DNA of 64,000 nt from Bradyrhizobium erythrophlei (GCF_900142985.1 NZ_LT670849.1:5286501-5350500), one strand, 5' to 3'; shown: positions 16,337-25,833, counted from the first letter of the stretch. Translations and numbers: made by a program. The notes: generated by a model from the sequence alone, not told the origin.

Positions 16337-17572
16337 CTAGTTCGGCCGTTCCATCTTGCAGGTGGTCGGAAGCGTGGTGGCGGGCGTGTCGATTTTGGCG
16401 ACAAGCTTCCAGCCCCAGCCGGTCTTCTCCTCGTCGAACGGCTCCTTTTCGGTGCGCTCGCCGAGCGAGGAGATATAGATCGGCTGGAAGAACTGGTGAT
16501 CGTCCTTCCTCATGACGCCCTTGCCGCTGTTGAAGACGTCGAACTCCATGCCTTCGAGCACCAGCGCGACCTTCACCGGGTCGGTCGACTTAGCCTTGTC
16601 GGCGGCGGCCGCCAGCATGCGCATTTCGTTGACGGCGCGGGGATAGAACAGGCTGAAGTCATATTTCGCCCGCAGCGCCTTTTCGAATTGCTGCGCCGGC
16701 GCATTGTCCTCGTTCGGGATACCTTCGTTGACCTGGAATACCTGGTGATTGAGATTGGCCTGCTTGATGGCCGTCGGCCCACCGGTGCCGCCGGCGTAAT
16801 ACGTGTACCAGTTCACTTTCAGTCCGGCGTCGGCGGCCGCCTTCAACAGCAGCGCGAAATCCTGGCCCCAATTGCCGGTAACGACGGTGTCGGCGCCGGA
16901 CGCCTTGATTTTCGCAATATACGGCGCGAAGTCGGTGATCTTGAGCAGCGGGTGCAATTCGTCGCCGACGATCTTGATGTCGGGCCGCTTGGCCGCCAGC
17001 ATCGACTTGGCAGCGGTCCGTACCGCCTCGCCGAACGAATAGTCCTGGTTGATCAGGTAGACGTTTTTGATCGAGGGCGTCGACTTCATGTAGTTGGTCA
17101 ACGCTTCCATCTTGATGTCGGAATTCGCATCCCAGCGGAAATGCCAGAAGCTGCATTTGGCATTGGTGAGAGCAGGGTCGACCGCGGCGTAATTGAAGTA
17201 GAGCACTTCCTTGCCGGGGTTGCGTTCGTTGTATTTGGTCACGAAATCCGACAACGCACCCGCAACCGAGGAGCCGTTGCCCTGGGTGAGGAAGCGCACG
17301 CCGGCGTCGATCGCCTTCTGCGCCTGGATCAGGCTTTCCTGCGGATTGGTCTTGTTGTCGAGCGGGACGATCTCGACCTTCTTGCCCTGAATGCCGCCCT
17401 TGGCGTTCAATTCGTCGGCCAGAAACTGGAATGTCTTGAGGCCGACTTCGCCGACGCTGGCGCCGCCGCCCGACAACGGATCGATGTAACCGATCTTCAG
17501 GGTTTCCTGCGCCATCGCAGCACCGCCAAGCATTGGCAGTGCAAACGCTGCCGCAATCATGAATTTGCGCAT
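16337..17572 (-). CDS. ABC transporter periplasmic substrate-binding protein (Liv type)
   Basis: 411 residues from the ATG at 17570-17572, which has a GGAGG seven bases upstream; an upstream Met would add 21 charged residues before the signal peptide and is unlikely. Signal peptide MRKFMIAAAFALPMLGGAAM with cleavage after AQA-like MAQ; mature start ETLKIGYIDPLSGGGASVGE. It is a type I periplasmic binding fold. First gene of the second Liv operon, likely transcribed from a promoter in the large intergenic region upstream. Confidence 0.87.
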   Translation of the reverse strand: MRKFMIAAAFALPMLGGAAMAQETLKIGYIDPLSGGGASVGEVGLKTFQFLADELNAKGGIQGKKVEIVPLDNKTNPQESLIQAQKAIDAGVRFLTQGNGSSVAGALSDFVTKYNERNPGKEVLYFNYAAVDPALTNAKCSFWHFRWDANSDIKMEALTNYMKSTPSIKNVYLINQDYSFGEAVRTAAKSMLAAKRPDIKIVGDELHPLLKITDFAPYIAKIKASGADTVVTGNWGQDFALLLKAAADAGLKVNWYTYYAGGTGGPTAIKQANLNHQVFQVNEGIPNEDNAPAQQFEKALRAKYDFSLFYPRAVNEMRMLAAAADKAKSTDPVKVALVLEGMEFDVFNSGKGVMRKDDHQFFQPIYISSLGERTEKEPFDEEKTGWGWKLVAKIDTPATTLPTTCKMERPN

Positions 17573-18184
17573 GTCCGTCCTCCCGGAGTTCGTTTTCTTG
17601 GGTGATTTTTGAAGGTCTGGCCGCTGGAACGACATCTAGTCCAGTGATCTCAGGGCCCTGTTTTGGGAGCAATTGTGGGCCAAGGCTTTGAAGGCCGCAA
17701 GCCCGGCGCGCGGCCGGTATTGGACCCGCCTTGGGGATACTTTCGCCGGCAGGGTTGCGGCCAGCCTGTTAACTGCGATCGGCTCGCCTGAACTGTTACG
17801 GCGACTTCCGGCGCCTACATCCGAACGGCGATCGATCTCGCCAGGAAGCCGACAAGGAGCCCACAAGGCTGAAAGCGATCGAAGGTTAACGGACAATCGC
17901 CTGTCGGTCCTCTTGTTCGATACCGCGCTCTTCACAGGGCATATTGATTGAAGCCGCCTGCACCGCCATGTATCAGCGCCATCCATCCAGTTTGGCGCTC
18001 GATCACGTCGTCGTGCAGCCTTGACCGGGGGCGGATGATCGAGCCGATCAGCCGGCGCCGCGCAAGCCTCCGCGAGTAACCAAATCCTGCAATACCGTGA
18101 CTATGGGCCTGATTTTCCATCCTGTTTTGCATTAGACTTCGATGAGGGCGAATGCTAAGGGCTCCCGGTCCCTCAGGAGGTAGA
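17573..18184. other. 612-base divergent intergenic region
   Basis: Separates the divergent liv binding-protein and gmd genes. It must hold both promoters. No convincing gene, terminator or long inverted repeat is seen; open frames here show no protein-like features. Two GTTAAC sites (near 17770 and 17885) are isolated and do not form a paired box. Confidence 0.5.
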
Positions 18185-19270
18185 ATGACGGCTCAGGATG
18201 CGAAGCAGCGCGTAGCGTTGATCACGGGCGTGACGGGGCAGGACGGCGCCTATCTCGCCGAATATCTGCTCGGCCTCGGCTATACTGTGCACGGCATCAA
18301 GCGGCGGTCGTCCTCCTTCAATACCGCCCGCGTCGACCACCTCTATGAGGATCCGCACACCGGGAACGTGCCGTTTTTGATGCATTACGGCGACATGACG
18401 GATTCGACCAACCTGATCCGTCTGGTGCAGCAGATCAGACCGACCGAAATCTACAATCTCGCCGCCCAGAGCCACGTCGCCGTCTCTTTCGAGAGCCCGG
18501 AATATACCGCCAATGCGGACGCGATCGGCGTGCTTCGCCTGCTCGAGGCGATCCGCATTCTCGGCATGGAGAAAGAGACCCGCTTCTACCAGGCTTCGAC
18601 CTCGGAACTTTACGGCCTGGTGCAGGAAGTTCCGCAGCGGGAGACCACGCCGTTCTATCCGCGCTCGCCCTATGCGGCGGCGAAGCTCTACGGCTACTGG
18701 ATCACGGTGAACTACCGCGAGGCCTACGGCATGTTCGCCAGCAACGGTATCCTGTTCAACCACGAGAGCCCGATCCGGGGCGAGACCTTCGTCACCCGCA
18801 AAATCACCCGCGCGGTCGCCCGCATCGAGACCGGCCTCGAACAGACGCTTTATCTCGGCAACCTCGACGCCAAGCGCGACTGGGGCCATGCCAAGGATTA
18901 TGTCGTCGGCATGCACAAGATCCTCCAGGCCGATACGCCTGACGATTTCGTACTGGCCACCGGCGAGACGCGTTCGGTGCGCGAATTCGTCGAACTGGCG
19001 TTCAAGGAAGTCGGCGGCGCGATCGAGTGGCGGGGCAAGGGCGTCGACGAAACCGGCATCGACCGGAAATCCGGCAAGACCGTCGTTTGCATCGATCCGC
19101 AGTATTTCCGCCCGACGGAGGTCGATCTTCTGATCGGCGACCCCTCTAAGGCGTTCAAGAAACTCGGTTGGAAGGCGCAGACGAGCCTCGCCGATCTCGT
19201 CAAGCAGATGGTCGCGGGCGACCTCGAAATTGCACGGCGCGAGATAGCCAATGGCAAGCACGCCGTTTGA
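18185..19270 (+). CDS. gmd: GDP-mannose 4,6-dehydratase
   Basis: 361 residues; converts GDP-D-mannose to GDP-4-keto-6-deoxymannose. The Rossmann motif is [17 protein letters not shown] (about 14-30); the NADP-binding segment is [17 protein letters not shown]; the catalytic STSELYG, and [12 protein letters not shown] carries the Tyr-x3-Lys pair. The start at 18185 follows a good AGGAGG; 11 extra upstream residues are possible but have no ribosome binding site. It overlaps fcl by 20 bases, so the two enzymes make GDP-L-fucose for surface polysaccharide or LPS O-antigen. Confidence 0.95.
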   Translation: MTAQDAKQRVALITGVTGQDGAYLAEYLLGLGYTVHGIKRRSSSFNTARVDHLYEDPHTGNVPFLMHYGDMTDSTNLIRLVQQIRPTEIYNLAAQSHVAVSFESPEYTANADAIGVLRLLEAIRILGMEKETRFYQASTSELYGLVQEVPQRETTPFYPRSPYAAAKLYGYWITVNYREAYGMFASNGILFNHESPIRGETFVTRKITRAVARIETGLEQTLYLGNLDAKRDWGHAKDYVVGMHKILQADTPDDFVLATGETRSVREFVELAFKEVGGAIEWRGKGVDETGIDRKSGKTVVCIDPQYFRPTEVDLLIGDPSKAFKKLGWKAQTSLADLVKQMVAGDLEIARREIANGKHAV

Positions 19271-20207
19271 TCTGAAAGGCAAGCGCGTCTATGTCGCCGG
19301 CCATCGCGGCATGGTCGGCAGCGCCTTGGTGCGCCGGCTCGCTTCCGAAGGGGTCGAGCTTCTCACGGTTCCGCGCGCCGAAATGGATTTGCGCAATCAG
19401 GCGGCCGTGTTCGACTGGTTTGCGAAGAACCGCCCGCAGGCCGTGTTTTTCGCCGCGGCCAAAGTCGGCGGCATCGTCGCCAACAACACGCTGCGCGCCG
19501 AGTTCATCTACGACAACCTGGTCCAGGCCACCACGGTGATCCATGCCGCGCATATGAGCGGCGCCGAGAAATTGATGTTTCTGGGGTCGTCCTGCATCTA
19601 TCCGAAACTTGCGCCGCAGCCGCTGCGCGAGGATTCGATGCTGACCGGGCCATTGGAAATCACCAACGAGCCTTATGCCATTGCCAAGATCGCCGGCATC
19701 AAGATGGCGGAAGCCTATCGCAGCCAGTATGGCAGCGACTTCATCAGCGTGATGCCGACCAATCTCTATGGCCCCGGCGACAACTATCACCCCGAGTACA
19801 GCCACGTGGTTGCCGCGCTGATCCGCCGCTTTCACGAGGCGAAAGTGACGGGCGCTGCCAACGTCGTGGTGTGGGGCACCGGAACACCGCGGCGCGAGTT
19901 TCTCTATGTCGATGATCTTGCGGATGCCTGCGTCCACCTGATGAAGACGTATTCGAGCGACGAACTCGTCAATATCGGGACCGGTGAGGACATCTCGATC
20001 GCCGAATTCGCCCGCGTGGTGGCCGACGCCGTCGGCTATACCGGCACGATCAGCTACGATCACTCGAAGCCCGACGGAACGCCGCGAAAATTGCTCGATG
20101 TTTCCAGGCTCGCGCAACTTGGCTGGCGGGCGAGCACCTCGCTCAAAGACGGGATCAGGCGCGCCTACCAGGCCTATCTGCGCGAGCACATGCAGGCGGC
20201 GGAGTAA
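19251..20207 (+). CDS. fcl: GDP-L-fucose synthase (epimerase/reductase)
   Basis: 318 residues; converts GDP-4-keto-6-deoxymannose to GDP-L-fucose with NADPH. Rossmann motif [16 protein letters not shown] (about 14-29), then [25 protein letters not shown], and the catalytic Tyr-x3-Lys in [17 protein letters not shown]. The full-length protein matches the family. It overlaps the end of gmd and is followed by a dispersed palindrome that may act at the mRNA end. Confidence 0.95.
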   Translation: MASTPFDLKGKRVYVAGHRGMVGSALVRRLASEGVELLTVPRAEMDLRNQAAVFDWFAKNRPQAVFFAAAKVGGIVANNTLRAEFIYDNLVQATTVIHAAHMSGAEKLMFLGSSCIYPKLAPQPLREDSMLTGPLEITNEPYAIAKIAGIKMAEAYRSQYGSDFISVMPTNLYGPGDNYHPEYSHVVAALIRRFHEAKVTGAANVVVWGTGTPRREFLYVDDLADACVHLMKTYSSDELVNIGTGEDISIAEFARVVADAVGYTGTISYDHSKPDGTPRKLLDVSRLAQLGWRASTSLKDGIRRAYQAYLREHMQAAE

Positions 20208-20228
20208 GCCGCGAACGACACCCCGGCC

Positions 20229-20310
20229 GTCATTGCGAGGAGCGGGAGCGACGAAGCAATCCAGATTGCTTTCGCGCTGACTGGATTGCTTCGCTTGCGC
20301 TCGCAATGAC
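20229..20310. repeat. dispersed palindrome, GTCATTGCGAGG type
   Basis: Begins GTCATTGCGAGGAGCGGGAG and ends with the complement, CTCGCAATGAC, with an inner AGCAATCCAG / CTGGATTGCT pair. This family is very common between Bradyrhizobium genes. Here it lies between the convergent fcl and hemD-like genes. A second copy is at 53219-53331. Confidence 0.75.
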
Positions 20311-20313
20311 AGC

Positions 20314-21159
20314 TTACTTTGACGTCCTCGATCGCGGCTTCTTCTTCGCCAATTCCACCGCCATCGCCGAAATCAGCGGCTTCATGAAGAACGCATCGTT
20401 CGCCGGATAAATCGCAGCCGACAGGCCGTGTGATTTAAGCTCATCGGACACCGCAGGGCCCACCGAGGCGATCGGCGTTTTTGCGAGCCCCTCGCGCAGG
20501 CGCGCTTCCAGGCCGTGTGTGCGCGCCACCTCGATCAGGCGGCGAATCTGCCCGAGATTGGTCAGCGCCATCGCATCGACGTGTTCTCGGGCCATTTCCT
20601 CGATCGCGGTAACGATATGGCTGTCGGCGGCGCTGATGTCGTAGACATAAGGCGTCACCGGAATGGCGGTCGCGCCCCGGGCTGCGATGGCGCCAAGCAG
20701 CGCGCCGTGGTCCTTGTCCGGGTAGAGCTGCACGCCGATGCGATGGCCTTTGAGATCGGCGCGCGACAGCATCTCGATGACGCCGTCAGACGTCGGCTTC
20801 TCCGTCGTCAGCTGCGGCTCAAGGCCGATCTCGCGCAGCGCGCGTCCGGGTTTTGGCCCGCGCGCAAACGTGCGAGCGCCTTTGAGCGCAGCGATGAAAT
20901 CCTGATCCAGCGCAATTTTCCGCGCCGCTTTGACCAACCGCCGCAGGCCTTCGCCGGTCATCAGCACGAGATCGTCGAACGGGCGCTCGATCGCTCCGCG
21001 AATCCAGGCTTCGACCGGAGCCGGATCGGGCAGATCGTTGATCGTGAACATCGGGCATTGCAGCACGTCGGCGCCTTGCTCGGTGAGAAGCTTCGAAAAC
21101 TGGGCCTCCTCGCGCGTTTCCAGGATCAGGATGCGGTAGCCGTTCAATCGATCAGGCAT
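20314..21159 (-). CDS. uroporphyrinogen-III synthase-like (HEM4 domain) protein
   Basis: 281 residues with the HemD/HEM4 two-lobed layout: an N-terminal ILILETREEAQFSKLLTEQG lobe, FDDLVLMTGEGLRRLV, then the second lobe with ISAADSHIVTAIEEM, DAMALTNLGQIRRLIEVA and TPIASVGPAVSDELKSHGL. Sequence in this family is poorly conserved. It is not in a haem operon, so it may be a paralogue with a role other than the main hemD (some HEM4-domain proteins in the group are separate or regulator fusions). It lies convergent to fcl. Confidence 0.7.
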   Translation of the reverse strand: MPDRLNGYRILILETREEAQFSKLLTEQGADVLQCPMFTINDLPDPAPVEAWIRGAIERPFDDLVLMTGEGLRRLVKAARKIALDQDFIAALKGARTFARGPKPGRALREIGLEPQLTTEKPTSDGVIEMLSRADLKGHRIGVQLYPDKDHGALLGAIAARGATAIPVTPYVYDISAADSHIVTAIEEMAREHVDAMALTNLGQIRRLIEVARTHGLEARLREGLAKTPIASVGPAVSDELKSHGLSAAIYPANDAFFMKPLISAMAVELAKKKPRSRTSK

Positions 21160-21291
21160 GATTTGATATCCCGGTTTACGCCGCCTTCAGTTTGTTCATC
21201 TTGATACCGCTCTCAGGATTGGCGCAAGATCGTTGTGGGTGATAGAGCAAAGCCAATCGTGTGTTCCACTCAAACTCTCATCACGGCCGCC

Positions 21292-22155
21292 ATGCCCGAT
21301 CATCAATTCGTCCTGACGCTCTCCTGCCCGGATCGGCCGGGCATCGTCTCTGCCGTGTCGACCTTTCTGGCCCATAACGGACAGAACATTCTCGATGCCC
21401 AGCAGTTCAACGATGTCGAGACCGGACATTTTTTCATGCGGGTGGTGTTCAACGCCGCCGATCTGGCGGTCGGGCTTTCAGCGCTGCAAACCGGCTTCAC
21501 CGCGATTGCCGACCGCTTCGGCATGGAGTGGCAGATGCGCGATCGCGCCGGCCGCCGCCGCGTGATGCTGCTGGTGTCCAAATCCGATCATTGCCTGGCC
21601 GACATCCTGTATCGCTGGCGCACCGGCGAACTTGCGATGGACCCGACCGCCATCGTCTCCAACCATCCGCGCGAGACCTATGCGAGCCTCGATTTCGGCG
21701 ACATCCCGTTTCACCACTTGCCGGTCACCAGGGAGACCAAGGCCGCGCAGGAGGCTGCGATCTGGGATCTGGTGCAGGCGACGAAAACCGATCTCGTCGT
21801 GCTCGCGCGCTACATGCAGATTCTGTCGGATGAGATGTCGTCGAAGCTTTCGGGGCGCTGCATCAACATCCATCATTCGTTTTTGCCGGGCTTCAAGGGC
21901 GCGCGACCCTATCATCAGGCGCATGAGCGCGGCGTCAAGCTGATCGGCGCCACCGCGCATTACGTCACCCGCGACCTCGACGAGGGACCGATCATCGATC
22001 AGGACGTCGAGCGCATCAGCCATCGCGACACGCCCGACGATCTCGTGCGCAAGGGCCGCGACATCGAGCGCCGCGTGCTGGCGCGCGCCGTGCGGCATCA
22101 TCTGGAGGATCGCGTGATCCTCAATGGCCGCAAGACCGTGGTGTTCATGGATTGA
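21292..22155 (+). CDS. purU: formyltetrahydrofolate deformylase
   Basis: 287 residues; hydrolyses 10-formyl-THF to formate and THF. The N-terminal ACT domain spans about 1-80 ([20 protein letters not shown]), followed by a formyltransferase-fold domain. Catalytic residues appear in [20 protein letters not shown] (Asn, His) and [17 protein letters not shown] (Asp). The start at 21292 gives the normal family N-terminus; an ATG-like start 57 bases upstream would add unlike sequence. A composite palindromic repeat begins five bases after the stop. Confidence 0.94.
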   Translation: MPDHQFVLTLSCPDRPGIVSAVSTFLAHNGQNILDAQQFNDVETGHFFMRVVFNAADLAVGLSALQTGFTAIADRFGMEWQMRDRAGRRRVMLLVSKSDHCLADILYRWRTGELAMDPTAIVSNHPRETYASLDFGDIPFHHLPVTRETKAAQEAAIWDLVQATKTDLVVLARYMQILSDEMSSKLSGRCINIHHSFLPGFKGARPYHQAHERGVKLIGATAHYVTRDLDEGPIIDQDVERISHRDTPDDLVRKGRDIERRVLARAVRHHLEDRVILNGRKTVVFMD

Positions 22156-22160
22156 GGGCC

Positions 22161-22326
22161 AGTGTGGCGACTCTGACGTTCCTTTCAGCGTCGCCGCGAG
22201 CTCTTCGAAGGAACGTCAGAGTCAAAGCCACACTAGAATAATTATGGTTGCTAGTGTCCCTTGGGTTCTGACATTCGTAAAAGTGCCAGCTGCGATAGAA
22301 TACGAATGTCAGAACCCGGACACTAG
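22161..22326 (+). repeat. composite two-hairpin repeat, copy 1
   Basis: Hairpin A: AGTGTGGC plus ACTCTGACGTTCCTT (22161-22184) pairs with AAGGAACGTCAGAGT (22208-22222) and GCCACACT (22227-22234). After a short spacer, hairpin B: CTAGTGTCC and GGGTTCTGACATTCGTA (22251-22279) pair with TACGAATGTCAGAACCC and GGACACTAG (to 22326). A and B share a CTAGTGT outer end and a TTCTGAC-TTC-like core. The same unit occurs inverted at 45895-46054. It lies exactly between the purU stop and the end of the CDF gene, and its CTAG supplies that gene's stop codon. Confidence 0.85.
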
Positions 22327-22907
22327 GCTGCGGCGCGGTGCTCTTCCCGGGCGGCGGTCCATACCTCACGCGCCGCATCGGTGTTCATGATGGCAATGCC
22401 GAACCCGACAATCAGGTCGGGCCACGCTGATGGCCACAGGAAGGCCGTGACCAGTCCCGCGCCCACGATTGCCACGTTCGCAATCGCGTCGTTACGGGCG
22501 GACAGGAAGGCAGCCTTGGTCAGGCTTCCGCGGTGATGACGAAACCGCGCGAGCAGGAACGCACAGCTCAGATTGACGACAAGGGCACCGAGGCCGGTCA
22601 ACGACAGTGCAAACGGTTCCGGCGCGGCGGGCACGGTGAGCTTCTGCCAAGCGGTCCAGATCGTTGCGACTGCCGGTATGAGAAGGATCGCGGCCATGGC
22701 CATGCCAACGCGGGCGCGAGACCTCGCCGACCAGCCCAGTGCCGCCAAAATCAGGAAATTGACCGACGCGTCCTCGAGAAAATCGACTGAGTCCGCGAAC
22801 AGTGAGACCGATCCGATCGAGAGAGCTACCGTGAACTCGATCCCGAAATAGGCGAGGTTCGCGAGAGCGACAATCGTAACCGCCCGGCGGAGAGCTGAAC
22901 TGGCCAT
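22323..22907 (-). CDS. short cation-diffusion-facilitator-like membrane protein
   Basis: 194 residues from the ATG at 22905-22907. There are about five to six hydrophobic segments; CDF-like motifs are FADSVDFLEDASVNF (about 37-51) and AFLSARNDAIANVAIVGAGL (second metal-site-like helix). It ends soon after the last span and lacks the C-terminal cytoplasmic domain of CDF exporters, so it belongs to the short CDF-like class or is truncated. The TAG stop lies within the terminal CTAG of the composite repeat, suggesting that insertion of the repeat set the present C-terminus (inference). Metal specificity is unknown. Confidence 0.75.
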   Translation of the reverse strand: MASSALRRAVTIVALANLAYFGIEFTVALSIGSVSLFADSVDFLEDASVNFLILAALGWSARSRARVGMAMAAILLIPAVATIWTAWQKLTVPAAPEPFALSLTGLGALVVNLSCAFLLARFRHHRGSLTKAAFLSARNDAIANVAIVGAGLVTAFLWPSAWPDLIVGFGIAIMNTDAAREVWTAAREEHRAAA

Positions 22908-22935
22908 GTCGCTATCAGCTGCTTGCGGCGAGGTT

Positions 22936-23208
22936 CTAATGCACCGGCTCGAGCTGCGCTGGCGCCGCTGCATTGGCGTTGGTGGGCGCAGGCTCAAGTC
23001 GCTTGCGCTCCTGCTCTTTCATGTAGGCATCGTATTCCGGCGTGCCGCGCCGGGGCGGCACGTCCTTCGGCAGGCCGCCGGCCCATTGCGGGATCGCGTC
23101 GCTGACGGCGGGCGTAAGCCGCTCGTTGATCGACGAACAGCCGCCAAGGATCGTTCCCGCCAGCGCGAACGCGGCAATCAGGGTGATATGGCGGGCAATG
23201 CGTGACAT
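22936..23208 (-). CDS. small lipoprotein, hypothetical
   Basis: 90 residues. Signal peptide MSRIARHITLIAAFALAGTI with lipobox LGGC (Cys about 24), so the mature protein is a lipid-anchored peptide of about 67 residues, Pro/Arg/Glu-rich (DVPPRRGTPEYDAYMKEQER). No function is recognised; similar small lipoproteins are common in Bradyrhizobium. It is divergent from the Liv binding-protein gene at 23648 and is separated from it by a 439-base region with an operator-like palindrome. Confidence 0.75.
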   Translation of the reverse strand: MSRIARHITLIAAFALAGTILGGCSSINERLTPAVSDAIPQWAGGLPKDVPPRRGTPEYDAYMKEQERKRLEPAPTNANAAAPAQLEPVH

Positions 23209-23647
23209 GAACTGGACGGTAGGGCTATCGCCTTTAAAAAAGATGGATTTGCGGCTGCTTCACGGCCGCAACCCGGTTTACGCCGCGCCGGGATCAAAGG
23301 CCAACTGGCCGCAGCCTTTGATGTTTTCCCGCTCGGCACTTTTTGTTGACAAGACCAGCTTATTTGTACATTCGTACAAATAACGGTCGAGCAGGGAAGC
23401 GGACAAAGAGGCCGCGGCTTCTCGCCGAAAATCATGGATCGTCACGGCTGCCTCGACCCTGCGCGGTTGACAGTACCATGGCACCATAGTGTGGTCGCGT
23501 CGAAATTAGACGCGTGGGGGACGTGAGGCTGAAAGATTTGGACGGCGCACCCTTCGTTCAATTGACGAGGGCAACGCAACCGATGCCTTCTAACGCTTAA
23601 AGACCGAAGCACCGTCTTCGGGGATAACCGGTCAGGGAGAAACGTTC
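23209..23647. other. divergent intergenic region, 439 bases
   Basis: Holds the promoters of the lipoprotein gene (minus) and the third Liv operon (plus). Visible elements are two TTGACA boxes (23346-23351 and about 23466) and the perfect palindrome at 23360-23383. No gene is supported: open frames on the minus strand are low-complexity shadows. Confidence 0.55.
23360..23383. promoter_or_regulatory. perfect 10-bp inverted repeat, candidate operator
   Basis: TTATTTGTAC (23360-23369), spacer ATTC, GTACAAATAA (23374-23383), nine bases after a consensus -35 TTGACA. Such spacing would place a repressor across the promoter core. The arms resemble dimeric TetR- or GntR-type operators in form, but no matching regulator is encoded next to it. 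Confidence 0.6.
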
Positions 23648-24826
23648 ATGCTCGTTCGTCGTCACCTCTTGCTCGCGGCCGGCGCGGTCGTCGCCGCAGG
23701 CGTGCTTTCTCCGCTGCCGCTGATGGCGCAGGAAGTCGTGAAGATCGGTCTGGTCGTGCCGATGACCGGCGGCCAGGCCTCGACCGGCATCCAGATCAAC
23801 AATGCCGTGAAGCTCTACATGCAGCAGCACGGCGACACCGTCGCCGGCAAGAAGGTAGAAGTCATCCTCAAGGACGATGCGACGGTGCCGGACAACACCA
23901 AGCGTCTGGCGCAGGAGTTGATCGTCAACGACAAGGTCGCCGTAATCGCGGGCATGGGCGTTACGCCGGCGGCGTTCGCGGTGGCGCCGCTCGCTACGCA
24001 AGCGAAAGTGCCCGAGGTCGTGATGGCGGCCGGCACCTCGATCATCACCGAGCGCTCGCCCTATATCGTGCGCACCAGCTTCACGCTGGCGCAATCCTCC
24101 ACCATCATCGCGGACTGGGCGGTGAAGAACGGCATCAAGAAGGTTGCGACGCTGACCTCCGACTACGCGCCGGGCAATGACGCGCTGAACTTCTTCAAGG
24201 AGCATTTCATCGCCGGAGGCGGGACGATCGTCGAGGAGGTCAAGACGCCGCTCGCCAATCCCGACTTCGCGCCGTTCCTGCAACGGATGAAGGATGCCAA
24301 GCCCGACGCCATGTTCGTGTTCGTACCGGCGGGGCAGGGCGGCAACTTCATGAAGCAATATGCCGAGCGCGGGCTCGACAAGGCCGGCATCAAGGTGATC
24401 GGCCCGGGCGACGTCACCGACGACGACGTGCTCAAGGACATGGGCGACGCGGTGCTCGGCACCGTCACCGCGCACATCTATTCGGCCGCGCATCCTTCCG
24501 CGATGAACAAGGAATTCGTCGCCGCCTACAAGAAAGCCTACAACCAGCGGCCGGGCTTCATGGCGGTCGGCGGCTATGACGGCATCAATCTGATCTATGA
24601 GGCGCTGAAGAAGACCGGCGGCAAGACCGACGGCGATTCCTTGATCGAAGCCATGAAGGGCATGAAGTGGGAAAGCCCGCGCGGCCCGATCTCGATCGAT
24701 CCGGAGACGCGCGACATCGTCCAGAACGTCTATGTCCGCAAGGTCGAGAAGGTCGACGGCGAGCTCTACAACGTCGAATTCGCGACCTTCGAGGCGGTGA
24801 AGGATTCCGGCAAGACCAAGAAGTGA
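23648..24826 (+). CDS. ABC transporter periplasmic substrate-binding protein (Liv type)
   Basis: 392 residues with a signal peptide (MLVRRHLLLAAGAVVAAGVL, cleavage after LMAQ near residue 28) and a type I periplasmic binding fold: KIGLVVPMTGGQASTGIQIN at the mature start, DDATVPDNTKRLAQELIVND, and ITERSPYIVRTSFTLAQ. An AGGGAGA precedes the ATG. First gene of the third Liv system, followed by H, M, G, F and a MetE-like gene. Candidate ligands include amino acids, amides or aromatic acids; none can be assigned. Confidence 0.87.
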   Translation: MLVRRHLLLAAGAVVAAGVLSPLPLMAQEVVKIGLVVPMTGGQASTGIQINNAVKLYMQQHGDTVAGKKVEVILKDDATVPDNTKRLAQELIVNDKVAVIAGMGVTPAAFAVAPLATQAKVPEVVMAAGTSIITERSPYIVRTSFTLAQSSTIIADWAVKNGIKKVATLTSDYAPGNDALNFFKEHFIAGGGTIVEEVKTPLANPDFAPFLQRMKDAKPDAMFVFVPAGQGGNFMKQYAERGLDKAGIKVIGPGDVTDDDVLKDMGDAVLGTVTAHIYSAAHPSAMNKEFVAAYKKAYNQRPGFMAVGGYDGINLIYEALKKTGGKTDGDSLIEAMKGMKWESPRGPISIDPETRDIVQNVYVRKVEKVDGELYNVEFATFEAVKDSGKTKK

Positions 24827-24836
24827 CTCCGAAGGA

Positions 24837-24932
24837 GTCATCCCGGGGCGCGGGCGAAGCCCGTGAACCCGGGATCTCGAAATTGTTGAAATGGATTCCG
24901 GGCTCAGCGCTGGGGCGCTGCCCCGGAATGAC
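24837..24932. repeat. dispersed palindrome, GTCATCCCGGGGC type
   Basis: GTCATCCCGGGGCG at the left is matched by GCCCCGGAATGACG at the right, with inner AACCCGGGATCTCG / GATTCCGGGCTC pairing. A common Bradyrhizobium family. It sits between the binding-protein gene and livH in the same operon and could stabilise the upstream mRNA or cause partial termination. Confidence 0.7.
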
Positions 24933-24961
24933 GATTGTCTTGTAGGGGCGCGTTCGATCCG

Positions 24962-25831
24962 ATGACCACGATCCTCACCATCCTGTTCGACGGCGTCGCC
25001 TACGGCATGTTGCTGTTCGTGCTGGCGTGCGGGCTGGCCGTGACGCTCGGCTTGATGAATTTCGTCAATCTCGCGCATGGCGCGTTTGCGATGACCGGCG
25101 GCTATATCTGCGCGGTGCTGGTCAACCGGCAGGGCTGGCCGTTCTTTGCGGCGCTTCCGCTCGCCTTTGTCGGCAGTAGCCTGATTGGCGCGGCGCTGGA
25201 GCGCACGCTTTATCGCCATCTCTATACCCGAAGCCATCTCGATCAGGTGCTGTTCTCGATCGGCCTTGTCTTCATGTCGGTCGCCGCGGTCGATTACATC
25301 ATGGGTTCGTCGCGGGTGTTCATTCAGCTGCCTTCGGTGCTGGAAGGTCAGCTCGACGTGTTCGGGGTCGGCATCGGCCGCTACCGGCTGATGATCGTGG
25401 TGATCTGCGGCCTGCTGACGGCGCTGTTACAGCTCATCTTGGCGCGTACGCGCTTTGGCAGCCGCCTGCGCGCCGCGGTCGACGATCCGCGCGCGGCGAG
25501 CGGGCTTGGCATCAACGTGCCGCAGGTTTTTGCCTTTACGTTTGCCTTCGGATGTGGCCTCGCCGGATTGGGTGGCGCGCTGAGCGCCGAAATCCTCGGG
25601 CTCGATCCGTATTTCCCGCTAAAATTCATGATCTACTTTTTGATCGTGGTCACGGTCGGCGGCTCTTCCTCGATCACCGGACCGTTCCTGGCGTCGCTCT
25701 TGCTCGGCATCGGCGACGTCGCGGGCAAGTATTACGTGCCGAAGATGGGCCCGTTCGTGATTTACACCATCATGATCGTGATCCTGATCTGGCGTCCCAA
25801 CGGCCTGTTCGGCCGTACCGCGGCGCGTTGA
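24962..25831 (+). CDS. livH: branched-chain-amino-acid-type ABC transporter permease (LivH-like)
   Basis: 289 residues. LivH features: FDGVAYGMLLFVLACGLAVT, then GLMNFVNLAHGAFAMTGGYI (about 34-53), a loop RTRFGSRLRAAVDDPRAASG and the C-terminal ILIWRPNGLFGRTAAR. About 8 spans. The start at 24962 follows a weak ribosome binding site; nine upstream residues are possible. It is followed two bases later by livM. Confidence 0.88.
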   Translation: MTTILTILFDGVAYGMLLFVLACGLAVTLGLMNFVNLAHGAFAMTGGYICAVLVNRQGWPFFAALPLAFVGSSLIGAALERTLYRHLYTRSHLDQVLFSIGLVFMSVAAVDYIMGSSRVFIQLPSVLEGQLDVFGVGIGRYRLMIVVICGLLTALLQLILARTRFGSRLRAAVDDPRAASGLGINVPQVFAFTFAFGCGLAGLGGALSAEILGLDPYFPLKFMIYFLIVVTVGGSSSITGPFLASLLLGIGDVAGKYYVPKMGPFVIYTIMIVILIWRPNGLFGRTAAR

Positions 25832-25833
25832 AT

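Noticed and set aside
23597..25237. 546-residue minus-strand frame over the Liv binding-protein and livH genes
   Set aside because: Shadow frame of two well-supported plus-strand genes; His/Arg-rich composition is typical of antisense frames.
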